A stretch of 64,000 nt of DNA from Rapana venosa (Eukaryota > Mollusca > Gastropoda > Neogastropoda > Muricidae): NCBI GenBank assembly GCA_028751875.1, contig CM054151.1:39547698-39611697 (forward strand), written 5' to 3'. The position numbers were made by a program, and so were the translations under genes. This document shows, one piece after another, positions 60,041 through 64,000 of this stretch (its first letter is position 1; each line of letters starts with the position of its first letter). The notes under the pieces are model-generated. The model worked only from the letters and a program-made list of their open reading frames with translations. It was not told the DNA's origin and ran no database searches.

Positions 60041-62450
60041 ATAGAGCTCGTCATGGCGAAGCACGCAATCTCAAACACTATTTTTACAACCATAATAGCA
60101 TTTTTAGTGTAGCCTTGGCAATTAGCTGATCATGAATGACGGACATCAGCATTTTTGTGAAATAGCTTGTTGGTATATGGACTAGGCCTAGCTGAGGCTG
60201 ATGGTGAGTCCAAAGGCCGCCTGCAGAGGTAGAGAACCAGCCATAATGAACCTGTATGTCCTCATGGGTGTGTGCGGCAAGTGCGCAAACATCAGCGAAA
60301 GAGGAACCTCTCAAAAGTGCCACAGACACCCTGGATCTACATGAGTCGCCGCAAGTTGAATAATTGCCACAGTGTGAAACTGAATGTAGATTGCCCTGAC
60401 ACAGTCTTGGAAGCGTCAATTCAGCATGGCAGAGCAGAGAATAGCGAACCGTGTGGGAGCCAGGACGCAGCCCCGCATCACTCCATTAACCACTTTTCTT
60501 GCAACTGGCGTAACTGCAAACACCAGTCCACATGTTTCCCTGCCTGAGCGAAACCGGCACTGTGCTTCAGGGATGACTGGCTGAAGGCATGGTCAAGCAG
60601 TCCTGTTCATATGATGCGGTGAAGATTTTGCCCGCGAGTAAGAAGGAGATTACACGGTGGTTGTAACGCAGCATGTTTTGTTCTCCCTTCCTTTGTAAAT
60701 GTGACAATTGAACATCCTTGAAATCCTGGGGGGAACCTCCCCTTTCTCCCAGATAGATTGGAACAGGGTGGTCAGCTTGTCTTCACACCTGCGCCTCCAC
60801 ACTTGTAGATGTCCGGCCTGGATTCCATCCCTCCTGTGCTTTTCCTGACGTTCACTTCAGGGCTTTCCAAAAGGTCCGCCCTAGTGGGAGGGGGAAGCTA
60901 GTGATCACTGACTGGTAGCTTGTGGGAGGGCTGCAATTTTGCCTCATCAGATAGCAATTAGTCCCTGTTGAGGAAGGTTTGAAGTGCTCTGCCCAGCGTG
61001 TAAGGGATGTCTTTCTTGTCTGTCAGGAGAGTGGTGCTGTCCAAGGTTGGAACAGGGGTTGACCCTATGGCTCTTGGCCCCTATACAGCGCGGAGACCCA
61101 TCATGGAGGTCTTCCCATGTCATGAGCGTCGCACTGACTGAGCTTTTCAAGACTTTCTTTCCCACCAGTTGTTCCTTCATACTCACCATGTCTTCAGCTT
61201 GTCTATTATGTACAAGATGCTTGGTTTGGCAAGTACTGGTTCTTCTTCCTCTGGCAGTCTTTATCAAAATGTGATTCCTGATGCTATGCCGTTTGTGCAG
61301 TGTGTTCAGGAGCTGGAGATCTCAGAGCCATCTCCGTCAAACAATCGTTGTGGCTCCTCTGTACAAAGCGAGTGTGTCAGCTGCTGTTTTTCGTGTAATC
61401 AGCGTCTCCTAAAGGTGCCCATAATCTCTTTCTACTCAGTCGATGCAGGGGTTTTCTTGGAGAGCGCTTGGATTTGCTGCTGTAGGCGTCCTTGGTGATA
61501 GGGAGGTGGTGGATGTTTAGAACATCCTGGGGGGGTTTCTGCCTGGCTGTTTGGAGCTTGCGTGCAAGTCAGATGTTCATCTTGCTAGCGTACCAGGCGA
61601 TTGGTCCCGGACCAACAGACTGCTCCTCGCAATGCAGCGTGTAATGGAAACATCACGCCTGTCCCTCTCTGCACGGCCGATTACCGTAGTCCTGCATGTG
61701 CCACTGCTTTCGAGCGGGCTGCATTCCATGTGTTCTTGTACTTGTCTTCTTGTGAAAGTGGGTGGTAGTGAGGTCATTCATAGCTGCGCGCAGAGCGAGA
61801 GCAAAAGCAGTCCCGTTGGAGTTTGCACTTGCCTGTTTTTTGGGCCGGGCCGTCCTAGGACTTTTGGCCAGGAGGAGAATCCCACGCCGACTCGGGCATT
61901 GAAATCCCGCGAGGATAAATCAGCCTTCGCTTTCTGTCTACCAGCTAAGATTGTGCGGCTTCGCTCTTCATGGAAAGCTTCTTTGATGTCAACAAGGGGG
62001 GTTGGACCAGTGTTGGGGCATAGCAACTGATGACTGTAGAAAAGCGTTCTTGGACATCTTCAGACGCAGGGTCATCATCCTATCGTTTAATCCCACGTGG
62101 GAAGGCTGTCAAGCTGTCGTGCAAGTTGGGTTTTATGCAAAGCCCACACCTGAGGTTCTTGTGGTGTCATCTGGCTTCCTAATGCATAAAGTGTAACCCC
62201 CTCAAACTTCCTCCAAATTGGGTTTCACCAGCAAACCTTGTTTCCTCAGGGCCGCTATGTCCACCTTGAGCGATTAGGCGTTCAGCAATGAGCGCTGTAC
62301 GCCTCTCTGGTCTGTCGTCTCTGTCCAAAAGGTGCGAATCATGCAGGCACGAAACAAGTCAGAGGCAGACCTCCTGGATCTTTTCATCTGTTGTTTTCGA
62401 CGCTAGTGTTGATGTCCAACGTAGGTACGGTTTCCTACTAGGTACTAAGA
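60040..62450 (-). mobile_element. LINE (endonuclease plus RT), decayed, minus strand
   Basis: From 62,450 downwards: the endonuclease start (IRTFLDRDDRPERRTALI at about 62,285-62,345), DFNARVGVGFSSWP (about 61,860-61,905) with the GDFNA motif changed to RDFNA, and RDRRDVSITR (about 61,650-61,680). A linker with a LDSTTLLTDKKDI block follows (about 61,015-61,055), then a poorly readable RT and the catalytic FADVCALAAHTHEDIQ (FADDCA type; about 60,255-60,303). The motif set matches an invertebrate LINE group with a LLFADDCA box; clade not assigned. Frames are broken at many points. Confidence 0.7.
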
Positions 62451-62558
62451 GAGGCAGGCTTTGTTTAGGGATCCTTTTAATCTCCCCCATTCCTCCCCAT
62501 GTGGGAATCAGTGCCGTCCCTAAAAAGGCTGCTCTGACTTTAGTAGGAAGGTATAGAT

Positions 62559-62900
62559 TTATTTCAACCCTTGTAGAATTCTTCCGTTGGCTGTTGACAC
62601 GGTTCCAAGAAGCTTTTTTTCAGCAGAATATGCCCTCCAGAGTTTGAGTAGAAGGTTCAAAGGTGATGTCACTCGAGAGTCCGTGTCCATGGCAGCAGCT
62701 TTGGCTAACTGGCAAGCTTTCTCGTTGCCGTGGATTCCACAATGTGACGGAATCCAGCAAAAGGCAAGGGTAGTACCTTGTAAGGAAAGAAAATGTATAA
62801 GGTGACAAATGTCAATGATTAGTTCCCCTCTTACCTTAGTATTAAATGCTTTTAATGCGTGCAAAACCGGCTTAGAATCAATACCAAAAAATGTAAATGT
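62559..62900 (-). pseudogene. RNase H remnant of a LINE (composite copy 2)
   Basis: An open minus-strand frame of 101 codons (62,559-62,864), extended upstream by an FGIDSKPVL block, shows the second half of an RNase H domain: IDSKPVLHALKAFN (catalytic Asp of the DS motif), ELIIDICHLIHFL, and AFCWIPSHCGIHGNEKACQL with the AD after GNE changed to AC, the position of the last catalytic Asp. The first half (TDGS and AEL motifs) is missing; the SINE junction lies where it should be. It is a fragment of an I-type LINE and is not functional. Confidence 0.7.
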
Positions 62901-62924
62901 AAATGTACAAAAAGGTAAAGATAT

Positions 62925-63212
62925 CCCCTAACCTATGTGGTCGGAGAGGAGCGAGGCATCAGAGACCTCACTTCTCCAGGGGCCACCAATTTGAGGACGG
63001 CACCCACCTCTTTTCCCTCGTTGCTTTACCTTCCCTTTACCTTCCCTGACCCTAAAGAGGCGGGTACCCATTGACAGCTGGGTGAACTGGGGGACTGTAC
63101 TGAAGCCAAGGCAGGCAAACGGTCAGCCATCCACTTGGTAACAACACTTGATGCTGCTTAACTTTGGCTGGGGGAAAGCGAGTGCTCTGACCACTGAGCT
63201 ATCCCGTCCCCT
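62925..63212 (-). mobile_element. tRNA-derived SINE, copy 4 (best head)
   Basis: On the minus strand the head GACGGGATAGCTCAGTGGTC continues into AGAGCACTCGCTTTCCCCCA, giving a clear pol III A box (TAGCTCAGTGG). The far end contains GGTCTCTGATGCCTCGCTCC. It sits at the truncated N-terminal side of the RNase H remnant. No good B box is seen. Confidence 0.75.
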
Positions 63213-63667
63213 ACCTCTGAAATAAATCTTTAAAATGATCAACGTTGAGAAAACATGATATGCAATGTTGAGGCCATATTGTCTTTGGGAACCTTACAAA
63301 CTCAGGGAGGAACAATGCGTGTGGAAGTGTGGAATATTCAGCAAAGTAATTAGTTCAAACATATTTTGTCATGGGAAAAACATTATTTCCCAAAAATAAT
63401 CTACAAAGTCAGGAAGTAGCAATGCGTGATATACTGTGAAAGTGTGAACAATTTTCAAGCAAATTAATCATTTGAAAAATGTCTATATAATGTGAAAACT
63501 ATATTTCTTAAGGTTCATCTACAAAGTCAGAGAAGACCAATATGTGACATACTATTAAAATTAGAAATTATCCACAAATTACCCATTTTACTTTGAAAAC
63601 AGTATAGATAGCCTTCTGGAAATTGTGTGCTTAAAATTTCCTCGTTTCTATAACTCCCTTTCTTTCT

Positions 63668-63669
63668 GC

Positions 63670-63759
<90 letters not shown>

Positions 63760-63772
63760 TCTCTCTCTCTCC
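63668..63772. repeat. C-run plus long (CT)n tract
   Basis: About 11 C followed by nearly pure CT repeats of about 90 bp. Confidence 0.98.
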
Positions 63773-63785
63773 AACAACGAGAGTA

Positions 63786-64000
63786 GGGGGCGGGATAGCC
63801 TTGTGGTTAGAGTGATGTATTCGTGATCTGCTGACCCTGGTTCAACTCTCGTTCAAGATTATTTTTTCCTCTGCAGTTAACATCAGTGCCGACTCCACTC
63901 TCCCCAAAAGTCTTTCGGGTGAAACTATAAACCGAGGTCTCGTGTGCGAACGCACTCAGAACATCTTGCGCACTACAGTTAAAACCCGTTCCGCTTTTCG
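63786..64000 (+). mobile_element. tRNA-derived SINE with mollusc-type body, cut by window edge
   Basis: The head GGGGGCGGGATAGCCTTGTG starts just after the CT tract. The A box is TAGCCTTGTGGTTAGAG (63,796-63,812) and the B box GGTTCAACTCT (63,839-63,849), properly spaced for an internal pol III promoter. The body has TCTTTCGGGTGAAACTATAA and ACCGAGGTCTCGTGTGC, phrases shared with mollusc SINE bodies. This copy looks the least damaged in the window, but its 3' end lies beyond it. Confidence 0.75.

Larger units (their letters stand above)
62560..63780. repeat. Composite dispersed repeat, copy 2
   Basis: Colinear with 10,920-12,130: RNase H remnant, SINE, approximately 110-bp tandem repeat, C-run and CT tract. 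This copy is better preserved and defines the family. Confidence 0.8.

Noticed and set aside
63786..63860. Genuine tRNA gene
   Set aside because: A and B boxes are present, but the sequence does not fold into a full cloverleaf with a matching acceptor stem and continues into a SINE body.

Overview
The window looks like accessory, repeat-rich DNA from an invertebrate animal, most likely a mollusc and perhaps a gastropod. The reasons are degraded LINE retrotransposons of several clades, tRNA-derived SINEs whose body resembles those I know from molluscs, many (CT)n/(CA)n/(GT)n microsatellites, high A+T, and no operon-like gene layout. I see no intact host gene. The open reading frames are fragments of transposon ORFs, low-complexity translations or chance ORFs.

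Layout. 1-4.1 kb: an RTE-like LINE (+) inserted with a 9-bp target-site duplication into the reverse transcriptase (RT) gene of an older LINE (-). 5.4-5.8 kb: an RNase H remnant of another LINE (-). 6.6-10.1 kb: an L2/CR1-like LINE (+) with endonuclease, RT, 3' UTR and an (ATT)n tail. 10.9-13.9 kb: a composite repeat (RNase H remnant, tRNA-SINE, approximately 110-bp tandem repeat, CT tract), a 46-48-bp minisatellite and a hairpin repeat family. 13.9-46.45 kb: a block of 16,170 bp that appears twice, without any difference I could find, with a period of exactly 16,384 bp (2^14). Its inner part (about 17.5-30.0 kb and the second copy) has no recognisable biology. 46.45-54.7 kb: a stretch full of extended homopolymers and frameshifts. 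It holds a DNA polymerase B-like remnant (-), a SINE and a nearly complete but unreadable LINE (+). 54.65-57.8 kb: two more copies of that LINE family, one with an inverted 5' part and interrupted by a 371-bp insertion with a 7-bp duplication. 58.4-60 kb: CT tracts, hairpin-family tails and a SINE. 60.0-62.5 kb: another LINE (-) with endonuclease and RT. 62.5-64 kb: a second copy of the composite repeat and a tRNA-SINE running off the end.

How the parts relate. No pathway is visible; the history is of nested and repeated retrotransposition. The LINEs would have supplied the reverse transcription and endonuclease activity, and the SINEs would have depended on such enzymes. The most surprising feature, the exact 2^14-bp direct duplication of mostly featureless sequence, is best explained as an assembly or data-handling artefact, not a biological system. 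I found no convincing undescribed system. The one possible host-gene trace is a candidate 123-bp exon at 15,976-16,098 (-), repeated at 32,360-32,482.
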